DNA from: Candidatus Obscuribacter sp.
GTDB taxonomy: Bacteria > Cyanobacteriota > Vampirovibrionia > Obscuribacterales > Obscuribacteraceae
Reading direction: 5' to 3'
DNA: 64,000 nt
Assembly (NCBI GenBank): GCA_016712465.1
Contig: JADJQZ010000001.1
Coordinates: 868,001-932,000, forward strand
Every line of letters starts with the position of its first letter. Within the stretch, counting starts at the first letter, position 1. Both the position numbers and the translations under genes were made by a program. A model generated the notes under the pieces. That model was given only the letters and a program-made list of their open reading frames with translations. It searched no databases and was not told the DNA's origin. Shown here piece after piece: positions 52,146 to 61,184 of this stretch.

Positions 52146-53111
52146 ATGTCTGTCTTCGGTCCGTGGTCCGTTCCATATAGTTCCACCTTGTTGCACAAGT
52201 CACTCAAGGGCGGTTCTGCACTGCTAGTAGCACTTGGCATCACTCTGGCTACACCGGTTTCGGCCCAGGAAGTTCCAGAACTGACGGAGCATTCTACCTT
52301 CGCTTCTTCGTCTCTCGCTTCTAGTGAGAGCGGGCGGGCCCTCTCATCCTTGTCGCTGCGGTCTGCCCCGGCGCTGGAGGCCGCTCGGGATAAGGCCATG
52401 GCCGCACTTCTGGCTAATCCGCTCGTAAAGCTCAGTCAGCCCATGAGAATTGAGATAGACGGCAATTCAAAGCAAGTTCTCCTGAAATTGTACCGTGACA
52501 ACAGAGCCGGATTGAATGACTTGAAGATAGATACGGTCCTGATTGCCAAGGTTCTCAAGGGTGCCCTGCCGGATTCTTTCGAGAAGGTGGAGGTACATTT
52601 CTTTTCTCGGGATGAGCAAAGCAGCTTTGACACCTGCCAGGTCACTACCTTTGCCGTGGATAGCTATGGGGCCGGCTTGCTCAGTCAGGAGGCGATATTG
52701 CAGTGTGTTCAACATGCAAGTCAGCGGCGCCCCAGCCTGAAGCGCAGCCTGCAAGGCTTGAGTTACAAGCAGATTTTGAATGGAAGCGGAGTGCTGCCCG
52801 GCGCCTATGAGGAGCGCCGCCGACGGCTGCGCGCCCATTTAGACGGTTTACAGATTTCCGGCGTGGATGTCAGCTCTTATGAGAAGCAGTTCCTTCAAGA
52901 AGAAGACCTGATTCGGCGTAAACAGGACGGTGAGGCCCTGGCCCTGATTGAAAACCTGGAAGGTGACTTGCGCCGCACTGCCACTGCCTCGTCCTCGATG
53001 CAAGAAACCTCCCGTTTCCGTGCCGGTTCCACGGCCTCACCGCCCTCGGCTTTTGAGTCCCAGGCATATTTGCGCCGCCTTAACGATCGGAAAATGGTCT
53101 CCTCTCGCTAA
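52146..53111 (+). CDS. Predicted secreted protein, unknown function
   Basis: A 321-residue protein with a signal peptide (SALLVALGITLATPVSAQ). The mature part has a stretch resembling an uptake or amyloid-like domain (VLLKLYRDNRAGLNDLKIDT, FEKVEVHFFSRDEQS) and a C-terminal helical region rich in Arg and Glu (YEERRRRLRAHLDGLQI, QFLQEEDLIRRKQDGEAL). I do not recognise a family. There is no clear ribosome site before the ATG at 52146; upstream TGGCACG-CCCC-TTGAA (52115-52130) resembles a sigma54 site but lacks the GC of the -12 element. Confidence 0.5.
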   Translation: MSVFGPWSVPYSSTLLHKSLKGGSALLVALGITLATPVSAQEVPELTEHSTFASSSLASSESGRALSSLSLRSAPALEAARDKAMAALLANPLVKLSQPMRIEIDGNSKQVLLKLYRDNRAGLNDLKIDTVLIAKVLKGALPDSFEKVEVHFFSRDEQSSFDTCQVTTFAVDSYGAGLLSQEAILQCVQHASQRRPSLKRSLQGLSYKQILNGSGVLPGAYEERRRRLRAHLDGLQISGVDVSSYEKQFLQEEDLIRRKQDGEALALIENLEGDLRRTATASSSMQETSRFRAGSTASPPSAFESQAYLRRLNDRKMVSSR

Positions 53112-53183
53112 TCTGAAAGAGTTTGCGGTCAAGCTGTTAAACTGTCTTAGGCTGAGAATCAGTCGGCAAGAGGGGTTAAGTAG

Positions 53184-54701
53184 GTGGCTAAGGTTAAGCA
53201 GGCTCATTCACTAGAGCGCGGACAGTTGGTTGATGTAGAAATTTTGTCCATCGCCGGTGGTGGCGCCGGCGTGGCTAAGATTGACGGCGTTCCGGTTTTT
53301 ATTGAACGAGCTGTGGTGGGCGACCAGCTAAAAGTCATGCTCTTCGATGTTCGAAAAGATTTTGCTCGGGGACGAATCGAGCAAGTCCTCAAGCCGGGCG
53401 CCGGGCGCACCAAGCCGGAGTGCAAGCATTTTGAACGTTGCGGCGGCTGTCAGTGGCAGCAAATGACCTATGCAGAGCAGTTGCGCTCTAAGGAACGCCT
53501 GGTCAAGGAGACTCTGGTGCATCTTGGCGGCGGGGCCATTTTCAGTGAAGAGCGCTTGCAGTCAATCATGCAGCCCATTATCGGTTGCCATTCTCCCTTC
53601 AATTACCGTAATAAGGCTCAGTTTCCCTTCCAATTTCAAAACGGTAAAACCCTGGCCGGCTATTTTGAGCATGGAAGCCATAATCTGGTCAACATCGACA
53701 CTTGTTCGATTCAGCCGGCGGTGATGGATCATGTTCTACATGTTTGCCGTGACCTGGTGCGTGGACACAGGCTCTCCATCTATGACGAACGTAAGCATCG
53801 CGGCTTGCTGCGCCACTTGAATGTGCGTATGAGCTTTGCAGAAGAAAAGCTATTGGTGACTTTTGTCATCAATCATGAGCCGGTCAAGTATCGGGATTTC
53901 GCTCAAGACGAATACTTGCAAGTTTTTACCCGCATCGCTCAAGACCTCATGGCCGAGGTTGATTCGGTGGAATCCGTAGCTTTGAACTTTAATCCTGAAA
54001 AGGGTAATCGAATTATGGGCGACGCCACCTTGAACGTGTTGGGGCGCGGCTATATTGAAGAAGTTCTCAAGTCGGGCCGGCACGACTTGCCCAAGTCTAT
54101 GCAACATGGTCTGAGGTTCAGGCTTTCTTCCGAGAGTTTCTTTCAAGTAAATAGCGAGCAGAGCGTCAAACTTTTAGAGCTTGTCCATGATTATGCCGCC
54201 GAGGCCCTTGGTGCGGCCAGCGGTAGTGACGCCGTGATTGTAGATGCCTACGCCGGTGTGGGTACCATTGCGCTCTGGCTGGCTCATCAAGGTTCCGAAA
54301 TCTTCGCCATCGAAGAGAATGAAGAAGCCGTCAAAGACGGCAAGACAAATGCCGAGCTGAACGGGATAAGCAATCTCACCTTCCTGGCCGCTCGAGTGGA
54401 AGATGCCCTGGATGAGCTTTTGCAGGACCGTGAGCAGATTGATTTGTTGGTTCTTGATCCGCCCCGGAAAGGTGTGGACGGGGAGGTGCTGCGCTCTATT
54501 AAGGAGAGGGGACCGCGGCATATTATCTATGTAAGTTGCAATCCCGCTACTCTCGCTAGAGACCTCAAAATTCTGGAAAGTCAGGACACGGACGGCGAAG
54601 AAAGTGCAGCATGTGGGTATAAAACTATTCGTATCCGACCCGTAGACCTTTTCCCACAGACTTATCACGTCGAAACGGTAGTACTCCTCACGAGGAATTG
54701 A
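53184..54701 (+). CDS. rlmD: 23S rRNA (uracil-5-)-methyltransferase, RlmD/RumA family
   Basis: A 505-residue rRNA uridine C5 methyltransferase. An N-terminal TRAM domain (GQLVDVEILSIAGGGAGVAK) precedes the iron-sulphur cluster cysteines (CKHFERCGGCQWQQMTY plus Cys in DTCSIQP). The SAM site is VDAYAGVGTIALWLA, the catalytic motifs are LVLDPPRKGVDGEV and IYVSCNPATLARDLKI. The GTG start at 53184 has AGGGG about 9 bases upstream. It is about 70 residues longer than E. coli RlmD. RlmCD-type dual specificity cannot be excluded. The GNAT gene begins 1 base after the stop. Confidence 0.9.
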   Translation: MAKVKQAHSLERGQLVDVEILSIAGGGAGVAKIDGVPVFIERAVVGDQLKVMLFDVRKDFARGRIEQVLKPGAGRTKPECKHFERCGGCQWQQMTYAEQLRSKERLVKETLVHLGGGAIFSEERLQSIMQPIIGCHSPFNYRNKAQFPFQFQNGKTLAGYFEHGSHNLVNIDTCSIQPAVMDHVLHVCRDLVRGHRLSIYDERKHRGLLRHLNVRMSFAEEKLLVTFVINHEPVKYRDFAQDEYLQVFTRIAQDLMAEVDSVESVALNFNPEKGNRIMGDATLNVLGRGYIEEVLKSGRHDLPKSMQHGLRFRLSSESFFQVNSEQSVKLLELVHDYAAEALGAASGSDAVIVDAYAGVGTIALWLAHQGSEIFAIEENEEAVKDGKTNAELNGISNLTFLAARVEDALDELLQDREQIDLLVLDPPRKGVDGEVLRSIKERGPRHIIYVSCNPATLARDLKILESQDTDGEESAACGYKTIRIRPVDLFPQTYHVETVVLLTRN

Positions 54702-54702
54702 T

Positions 54703-55170
54703 ATGGTTCTGTCAGGCATCTGGCGCAAGAATGAAAATTCTAGGGACCCCTTGCCGCCAAATCTTATTGTCAGTCATGACAAGGCTGTGCCTCCAAACAG
54801 CGTACAGGAGCTTTGTGCATCCGTTGGCTGGAGCCGCCGAGAGCCTGATTTGATTGTAAAAGCTCTGGCCAATTCCCTGGCGGTGGTTTCCATATGGGTG
54901 GATGGTGAACTAATTGGTTTTGCCAGAGCCACCGGTGACAAGGTTTTCAATGCCACGATCTGGGATATGGTTGTGCGGCCGGACTTTCAGCGCATGGGAG
55001 TGGGGCGCCTGGTGATGGCTGAGCTTTTAAAAGAGCTGGATGAAGAATACGGCATTCCTCTTGTCACCCTATATGCAGACCCCGGTACCGACGGCTTTTA
55101 CAAGCGCTTCGGCTTCCTTTGCGATCCCTCCGGCGTGCGTGGCATGTTCCGGGAGAAATTAGACTATTGA
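54703..55170 (+). CDS. GNAT-family N-acetyltransferase
   Basis: A 155-residue acetyltransferase with IWDMVVRPDFQRMGVGRLVM as the acetyl-CoA loop and PLVTLYADPGTDGFYKRFGF near the end, typical of small cytosolic GNAT enzymes. The ribosome site GAGGA lies inside the end of rlmD and the ATG follows its stop by 1 base, so the two are coupled. The acceptor is unknown. Confidence 0.85.
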   Translation: MVLSGIWRKNENSRDPLPPNLIVSHDKAVPPNSVQELCASVGWSRREPDLIVKALANSLAVVSIWVDGELIGFARATGDKVFNATIWDMVVRPDFQRMGVGRLVMAELLKELDEEYGIPLVTLYADPGTDGFYKRFGFLCDPSGVRGMFREKLDY

Positions 55171-55392
55171 CCCTGAGAGCCGTTTAAGGCGTCCGGGTTG
55201 AGATAAATATCATTTTCCGCAGCCACAACTACCAATTCCAGTGGGTTTGCCGGGCATTTGTGAAGCGAGTTTTCAAACTGAGGGGCGAAATCCTTGCGCC
55301 GGTTGGCCCTCAAATGGCTTTAGTGGTAATCTTTCCTATCTGTATATAAGTGTATATATGATTGGAACGCTTTCACTTGGTTGGGAGAGGTT

Positions 55393-55857
55393 ATGAAGGT
55401 TATTCTGCAGCATTCGGTTCAAAAACTCGGCAAAGCCGGAGATATTGTTGAGGCTAAGCCCGGTTATTTCCGCAATTATCTGCAGCCCCGCGGTATCGCC
55501 GTAGTTGCCTCTACCGGCACACTCAAGAAGCGGGAAGAAGATCTGGAAGCACTGCGTCGCAAGGCTGAGAAGTTGCATCAGGCCTCCCTCGATCTAGCTG
55601 AGAAGATTACAAATGTAGGTACTGTTAAAGTTTCCGCTCGCGTAGGCGAAGGCGGCAAGCTTTACGGCAAGATCACCCACAAAGAAATTGCTGCTTTGAT
55701 TGAAAAAGAAGTAGGCGAGCCTATCGACAAGCGCTTGATCAAGACCAACGAAGATGTGGCCGCACTGGGCACCTTCACCGTCACCGTCAAGCTCACTCCC
55801 GAAGTGCACGCTGATGTTAATCTGGAAGTAACCATGGAAGTCGCCGCCGCCGTATAG
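55393..55857 (+). CDS. rplI: 50S ribosomal protein L9
   Basis: A 154-residue protein with the L9 N-terminal domain (MKVILQHSVQKLGKAGDIVE, then GYFRNYLQPRGIAVVAS), a long connecting helix (LKKREEDLEALRRKAEKLHQ) and the C-terminal domain (LYGKITHKEIAALIEKEVGE). The ATG at 55393 has GGGAGAGG upstream and fits the family start. It stands alone; rpsF and rpsR, its common partners, are not adjacent. The 55171-55392 gap has AT-rich TATATAAGTGTATATATG near 55342 that may include the promoter. Confidence 0.95.
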   Translation: MKVILQHSVQKLGKAGDIVEAKPGYFRNYLQPRGIAVVASTGTLKKREEDLEALRRKAEKLHQASLDLAEKITNVGTVKVSARVGEGGKLYGKITHKEIAALIEKEVGEPIDKRLIKTNEDVAALGTFTVTVKLTPEVHADVNLEVTMEVAAAV

Positions 55858-55897
55858 GTTGCTGCTAGAGCCAGAGGTCACTTTCCTTTGCATTTAG

Positions 55898-55923
55898 AGA
55901 GCCCCGGCTATTGTCGGGGCTCT
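55898..55923. terminator. Hairpin between rplI and the C39-like gene
   Basis: AGAGCCCCG and CGGGGCTCT form a 9-bp perfect stem with an 8-base loop, 41 bases after the rplI stop and 20 bases before the stop of the convergent gene. The downstream T-run on the plus strand is weak (TCTTGCTT). It probably serves both genes. Confidence 0.75.
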
Positions 55924-55942
55924 TGCTTGATTGTCCACTCAG

Positions 55943-57592
55943 TTAACGACGTCGGCGACTTTCTGAGGCCAGTGTCGGGCTCTGACCGTTAGTCGGCGCC
56001 CAGCCCACAACAAAGCCGTCCCGGTAACTCATCATGCTTTGCAGATGCCTGGGGCTCACGGGGCTGAAATGACTGCGGTTGGCTCGGTCCGGATCGCCAA
56101 TGATGTAGTTGCCTTTTTCGTCTCTACCGGCTACGTAGATATAGTGGTTGTTGCCGGTATGCGGGTTTCGCACTCTCGCTACAGCCGACTTACCCTGGTC
56201 CAGTTCCCGGTTCAGGTCTTGCATGGCGCCGGCTCCGACCCCGCCTGCATATTCAAACGCTTTGGCATGCAAGCCGACTTTTTCCAATTTAGTGGCGATT
56301 GAATTGAGGTCGCCTCTGTAGCCTGTTCTTGTCACACCGGCCAGTTCTTTGAAAGCCTGAGTTTCTTTGCCGTAATTGAGCGGGCGACCATAAAGATGAT
56401 CACTGGCCATCATACCCATCGAGAAGGCAGAGCAGCTCAGCCCATCGTCCTGGTGCCGGTAGAACTTGCTGAGTTCCTGCGCGCTACGCACTACGCGACT
56501 ATTCTGGGGTCTGTCCCCTTTCTCAACGGGTTGCTCCAGCTTTTGCGGCTTAGGCTGAGCTTCTAGTTTCTTGGGCTGCGGCTGCGCTTCAAGTTTCTGA
56601 GGCTGTGGTTGCGCTTCAAGTTTCTGAGGCTGCGGCTGCGCTTCAAGTTTCTGAGGCTGTGGTTGTGCTTCTAGTTTCTGGGGCTGCGGCTGAGCTTCAA
56701 GCTTTTGCGGCAGCGGCTGCGGCTGAGCCTCTAGTTTTTTGGGCTGCGGCTGAGCTTCAAGCTTTTGCGGCTGAGGCTGCGGCTGAGCCTCTAGTTTTTT
56801 GGGCTGCGGCTGAGCTTCAAGCTTTTGCGGCTGCACTTGTGGTTCTACCCGCTGCTTTGGAGCCGGCGCTTCTGCGCTGCTTCCCTCCGGCTGCAAGCGC
56901 ATGTTCTTTAGTTGGTGAATACCGCGACCTTCCAGTGAGACAGACTGTCCTCTTTCATTTTTCTGTCGTTCGATCGTTTCACCGCCGGCAATACCACGCA
57001 GGGCCACTGCTTCATGCCGCCCCTGTCTGGCGAATAGGTGCACCATCTCGCGGTTGCCCAGTTTCTCTACTTCCAGGCGCAGGGAGCCTTCTCTGCCTTG
57101 ATTGTCTATGGTTTTGATACTGGTAGTGCCTTGCTCCACTAGTTGTTTGACTGCGGCCAGGCGCTCCGTGGAACTGAGGGAGTTGTCCATAACCTTTGCT
57201 TTCAGGTCTTCCTTGCCCTGGATCCCCGCCTCCGTGCCGGTTCCGCCGGACGCGGCGGGGACTCTGCCTCCCGTGGGCTTGCTGAGCGGTCCGTCGCCGA
57301 CTATGGTTACACCGGGCAAAATCTGTCTGCCGTTCTCTGCTAGCAGTGGTGCCTGAGTGAAGTCCGACATCTTGAGGGGCTGTTGACCCAGACCGCGGTT
57401 GAATGCCGAATATTGTCCATCACTGCCGCGCATCATGTAGTCAATTTGGGAAATGAACGGGCGATCGGTTGGTTGGGTCCAATTGCTCATGGCTGCCCAG
57501 GATTCCCGGCTCAAGTCTTGTCTGACCATGGACTCGGCAGGCGTGTGGTTTTCCTGACCTCTTTCGAGGGGAGGGGTGTCTTTGGCTGTCAT
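55943..57592 (-). CDS. Repeat-rich protein with C-terminal C39-like cysteine protease domain
   Basis: A 549-residue protein without signal peptide or membrane helices. Residues 1-250 are polar with no known domain. Then comes a stretch of ten KLEAQ units separated by PQP/PKP/PLP spacers (about 255-355). The last ~180 residues look like a papain-fold C39-type peptidase: Cys in DGLSCSAFSMGMMAS, His in HTGNNHYIYVAGRDEKGNYI and Asp in IGDPDRANRSHFS. There is no ABC transporter beside it, so a bacteriocin exporter is unlikely. It may cleave a large partner or be an effector. Substrate and secretion are unknown. Confidence 0.65.
   Translation of the reverse strand: MTAKDTPPLERGQENHTPAESMVRQDLSRESWAAMSNWTQPTDRPFISQIDYMMRGSDGQYSAFNRGLGQQPLKMSDFTQAPLLAENGRQILPGVTIVGDGPLSKPTGGRVPAASGGTGTEAGIQGKEDLKAKVMDNSLSSTERLAAVKQLVEQGTTSIKTIDNQGREGSLRLEVEKLGNREMVHLFARQGRHEAVALRGIAGGETIERQKNERGQSVSLEGRGIHQLKNMRLQPEGSSAEAPAPKQRVEPQVQPQKLEAQPQPKKLEAQPQPQPQKLEAQPQPKKLEAQPQPLPQKLEAQPQPQKLEAQPQPQKLEAQPQPQKLEAQPQPQKLEAQPQPKKLEAQPKPQKLEQPVEKGDRPQNSRVVRSAQELSKFYRHQDDGLSCSAFSMGMMASDHLYGRPLNYGKETQAFKELAGVTRTGYRGDLNSIATKLEKVGLHAKAFEYAGGVGAGAMQDLNRELDQGKSAVARVRNPHTGNNHYIYVAGRDEKGNYIIGDPDRANRSHFSPVSPRHLQSMMSYRDGFVVGWAPTNGQSPTLASESRRRR
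56530..56843 (-). repeat. In-gene tandem repeats encoding KLEAQPQP units
   Basis: On the minus strand the coding DNA repeats about every 24-30 bases, giving ten KLEAQ units and one KLEQ with variable PQPQ/PKP/PLP spacers. Unit number probably varies among strains by slippage or recombination. Confidence 0.9.
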
Positions 57593-58253
57593 AAGAAAAA
57601 CTCACTTCTTGATTCTTAGTAAGCGTGGAATCGGTCAAGGTTTTGAGTATGGCTTATGAGGTGTGAAGGTTTCGTGAGTGCGATGTGAAAGGAGGAAGGA
57701 AATGGATTGAAAGTACATTAAATCTTTCCGGGATAGCACCTTTCCTGTTCCCACGTAAGACGAGTCATGTACTCGCTCCGCGTCGATAGTAAGCAATGAA
57801 ATTGGCGTTAGCAGGAGACGAAAGGCGGGAAGCTTCGAGCCTAGAGAAGCCTACTGCTCAGGGAAAAGCCAGAAGGATTAGCGTAAGCGAATCATCGCTG
57901 GAGCCTCGTAAGTTTCGATTGGTGAAATAAGGCTGATACACCAAAACCAAAAGGGTAAGCGGGTTGGCGTCTGGGTTTCACGTCCCAGGTGCACGGTGCC
58001 TACACTCCCGCCGGGGTATAGATGAGGTCCTAACTGGCTGTTGGTCTACCTTCCTCAACACAGTAAACCCGATGAGTTCTCTGGCACTCCAGAGTAACCA
58101 GACCGCAAGGAATGGCTAATTACCCAGCGGGCATAGGAGGCTGGAAAAAGCGAATGCCGCCCTGTAATGGGGCGGATAGGGCTCTTGCCCAAATCGAAAG
58201 ATTGCAGACTTCCAGCTGGTCCTCGACGGATATCTAAGTAAGGAAATCGAACG

Positions 58254-59734
58254 ATGACAAAAGATAGAGCCCCCAGGGGCATCGGACTCATCGGACCAGA
58301 CTCTGATTGGTACGCCATAAACTGGCGCTCCATCGAGTCTAAGGTCAGAAAACTAAGACAAAGAATATTCCGTGCTACACAAAACGGTCAGTGGAATAAG
58401 GTCAGAAGCCTCATGAAACTGATGCTGCGCAGCTATGCAAACCTGCTCCTGTCTGTGCGCAAAGTCACTCAAGAGAACGAAGGGAAGAAAACACCCGGAA
58501 TCGACAACCGGGTGTATCTTACCGCAAAATCTCGCATGAGACTGGTTAATCAACTATTAGAGCTGAAGGCTTGGAGAGCACAGCCTGCTGTGAGACTGTA
58601 CATCCCAAAGCCCGGCGGTAAATCAAGACCACTAGGCATTCTAACAGTGAAAAACCGCGCCGCCCAGGCAATTGTCAAAAATGCCCTGGAACCTAGCTGG
58701 GAGGCTCGCTTCGAGTCCCACAGCTACGGCTTCGACCGGGGCGCAGTGCTCATGATGCCATCGAGCAATGTTGGAACCGCCTTAAAAAGGTGAGCAAAGA
58801 CAGATGGGTACTGGACGCCGACATAAAAGGCGCATTTGACAATATTGACCATGATTTCATCCTCCGTAAGCTGGGACCTACCCCGGCTCGCGGACTGATT
58901 AAAGCATGGCTCAAAGCCGGCTTTGTAGAAAATGAGACTTTCCTGGAAACGCAGGCTGGTACTCAGCAAGGTGGAGTAATTTCCCCTCTTTTAGCTAACA
59001 TCGCTCTCGATGGGCTTCAAGAGGCGCTTCCTGCTAAATTCGGATTCATTCGATATGCAGACGACTTTGTTGTTACCGCTCGCTCCAGAGAAGACCTCAT
59101 TTCCATCCTTCCAGCTATTCAATTCTGGCTCTCAGCCAGAGGATTGGAACTGAATGATGAAAAAACCAAAATTGCCTCCATCCTAGATGGGTTCAACTTC
59201 CTTGGTTTCAACATCAGACATTACAGTGGAAAGTGCCTTGTCAAACCACAGAAAGAAAAGGCTCAGAAGCTGGTCCAATCCATTAATGAATGGCTACGGA
59301 GAAATCGCTCTGTCGAACCCCGGGTGGTCATCTACCACCTGAATCCGATTTTGCGAGGATGGGCGCAGTACTACAAGTATGCTGTCAGTTCGCAGATCTT
59401 CCAATCGGTACAAAACCATATCTGGAAACAAATCTGGAGATGGTGCCTGCGTAGGCATCCTGCCAAAAGCAAAGCCTGGGTCAAAAACAAGTACTTCTGT
59501 ACCTGCGAAGGGCTTGACTGGACCTTCTTTGCAAAGACACCAAATGGACAAATTCACTACCTAATCAACATAGGCAAGGTGAAAATCCAACGTCACCGCA
59601 AAGTAATAGGCTCAGCCAGTCCCGATGACCCGGTCCTCCGCAATTACTGGGCTGCTCGTCGCGCAGGCTATCACCGAAGGTCTGCCGAACCCGACTCCAT
59701 CGCTAGTGCCGTCAAGTCGATGCTGAGGGCTTGA
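58254..59734 (+). pseudogene. ltrA: Group II intron reverse transcriptase/maturase, frameshifted
   Basis: The intron-encoded protein is split by a single missing C near 58733 in YGFRPGR (TTCGACCGGGG instead of TTCCGACCGGGG). Before it lie RT motifs with KPGGKSRPLGILTVKNRAAQ; after it HDAIEQCWNRLKK, DADIKGAFDNIDHDFI, GTQQGGVISPLLANIAL and the catalytic FIRYADDFVV. Maturase domain X (LNPILRGWAQYYKYAVS) is present. No C-terminal HNH endonuclease is seen, as the protein ends after YHRRSAEPDSIASAVKSML. A single-base loss could be recent or an assembly error. Confidence 0.85.
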
Positions 59735-59809
59735 GCCGGATGAAGGGTAATCTTCACGTCCGGTTCTTAGGGGAGAAATGAGGCGGCGACGCCTCATTTC
59801 TTACCCGAC
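59733..59809 (+). ncRNA. Group II intron domains V and VI
   Basis: Domain V is the 35-base hairpin from 59733; domain VI spans about 59769-59806. GGG at 59771-59773 can pair with CCC at 59804-59806 around the unpaired A 59803, the expected branch point. Intact catalytic RNA suggests that the intron may still splice if a maturase is supplied in trans. Confidence 0.85.
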
Positions 59810-59816
59810 AAGTGTG

Positions 59817-61184
59817 CTACAAAGTCCGAGGGTCTTGAATTTTTAGACGTTGGAGCGCGGCCTGCACTGCGGGGGTCTTCAGGGCTGCTGCCAGATCGGC
59901 TGGGCTGGTTTCCTTCAGGAAGAGCCGCAGTTCGGTCAGCACCATGATTTCTTTCCCCTGGTGGAAGGTCTGTTTATCCTGTGCTCCATTCCTATATAGG
60001 TACAATCGGTTCAGGTATAGTTCCAACTGCTGGTCCTTTGATAGGCCAGGTTTTTGTTCATCAAGGCTGGTAAGCATTACCTCGGCAACGCTGAAACGTT
60101 TGCGCTCAAGGAAACCTCTCAGCTTTTTGAGATAGCGTTCCAACAATTTGGATGCTCTCTCCTGGTTTTGATTTATTTGCGCTTCTTTGATCTGTTTTAC
60201 AAGCTGATCTGAACTTTCTTCCGCAATATACCGAGAGGTACTCTTGCCCAGGAAGATAAAGGCGAAGAAGGCCAGGAGCAGAAATACGACCACCACTCCT
60301 TTTGTATTGTCGCGCTTCTGTTGCTCCGTTAAGATACGTTTGCCCAGGGGATCCATTCGCAACAGGAAGGTAAATAGATGGTTGGCTGACCAGATTAGCA
60401 GAAGGGTCAAAAGCACCAGGCTTCTCAGGGCTGGAATCAGTAAGAGGATAAGTATGAAGACCACACGTTTCTTGCCGCCCATTTCCGTGAGCCAGTGGGT
60501 GAAAAGAAGCATCTTGTGGTAGATGGGACTGCGGCTCTTAATGGCGTCCAACAGGGCTTGTTGTGCCATTTCCGAATTGGGGTCAAGCCTCAGCGCTTCC
60601 TGCAAGTGTGAGGCGGCTTTGTCTATTTCGCCACCCTTGATGAGCAATAGGGCCATATTTGTATGGGTGAAATCATTGTTCGGCTCAAGTGCCAGGGCCC
60701 GTTCCAGATCCTGTCTGGCCAGTTCCACCTGGGAGAGTCTGGCCAGGGCATAGGCTCTGGCATTAATGCAAAGGATGTGTTCCGATTCCACTGCTAGCCC
60801 CGTTTCAGCTAGTTCCCTGGCTCTTTGCCAGTTGTTTTTGCCAATCTGGATCATGGCTGCCAGGGATAGATAGTCGGGGTCATCGTTGCAAAAACGGAGT
60901 GCTTGCTCTATGCATGACTGGGCTTTGCCGAGGTTTTCTCTGTGCAGATGAATACCGGCCAGCACGTAGTAAACCTGGTCGTCTTCCGGTGCCAGAGCCA
61001 GCGCCGCTTCGCCTTCTTTCAGCGCCTCATCCAGTTTCCCTTGCAAGGACAGAGCGCTTGCCAGCAGGTGATGGGCCAGCGCACTGTCCGGATTCTGAGA
61101 CAAGGCCAGCCTTAGCTCCTTCTCCGCCTCGCCATAGAGGTTATGGGAAAGGAGGGTCGCTCCTCTATCCAGATGGGTGTTCAT
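59817..61184 (-). CDS. TPR protein with membrane segments
   Basis: A 455-residue protein. Six or seven TPR units fill residues 1-215 (for example LAHHLLASALSLQGKLDEAL and FTHTNMALLLIKGGEIDKAA). Two or three hydrophobic segments (VVFILILLLIPALRSLVLLT, LLIWSANHLFTFLLRM; VVVFLLLAFFAFIFLG) lie at about 235-310 and a helical soluble tail ends the protein. Its ATG shares one base with the AAA+ gene's stop (TGATG), so they are coupled. The intron follows 7 bases after the stop. Confidence 0.8.
   Translation of the reverse strand: MNTHLDRGATLLSHNLYGEAEKELRLALSQNPDSALAHHLLASALSLQGKLDEALKEGEAALALAPEDDQVYYVLAGIHLHRENLGKAQSCIEQALRFCNDDPDYLSLAAMIQIGKNNWQRARELAETGLAVESEHILCINARAYALARLSQVELARQDLERALALEPNNDFTHTNMALLLIKGGEIDKAASHLQEALRLDPNSEMAQQALLDAIKSRSPIYHKMLLFTHWLTEMGGKKRVVFILILLLIPALRSLVLLTLLLIWSANHLFTFLLRMDPLGKRILTEQQKRDNTKGVVVVFLLLAFFAFIFLGKSTSRYIAEESSDQLVKQIKEAQINQNQERASKLLERYLKKLRGFLERKRFSVAEVMLTSLDEQKPGLSKDQQLELYLNRLYLYRNGAQDKQTFHQGKEIMVLTELRLFLKETSPADLAAALKTPAVQAALQRLKIQDPRTL

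Larger units (their letters stand above)
57678..59809 (+). mobile_element. Group II intron
   Basis: The 5' end is set at GTGCGATGTG (57678), matching the GUGYG consensus. Domain V is at 59733-59767 (GAGCCGG, bulged stem, CCGGTTCT). Domain VI follows: an 11-bp stem GAAATGAGGCG/CGCCTCATTTC with a GCGA loop (59775-59800) and a bulged A at 59803, 7 bases before the AC that ends the intron at 59809. About 576 bases of structured RNA precede the maturase gene, whose stop overlaps the first bases of domain V. The intron lies 7 bases beyond the stop of the TPR gene, in intergenic DNA. The 57593-57677 flank has no gene. Confidence 0.85.

Noticed and set aside
56605..57117. 170-codon Ala/Val-rich plus-strand frame opposite the protease gene
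   Set aside because: It is the antisense of the KLEAQPQP repeats; the low-complexity composition follows directly from that repeat.
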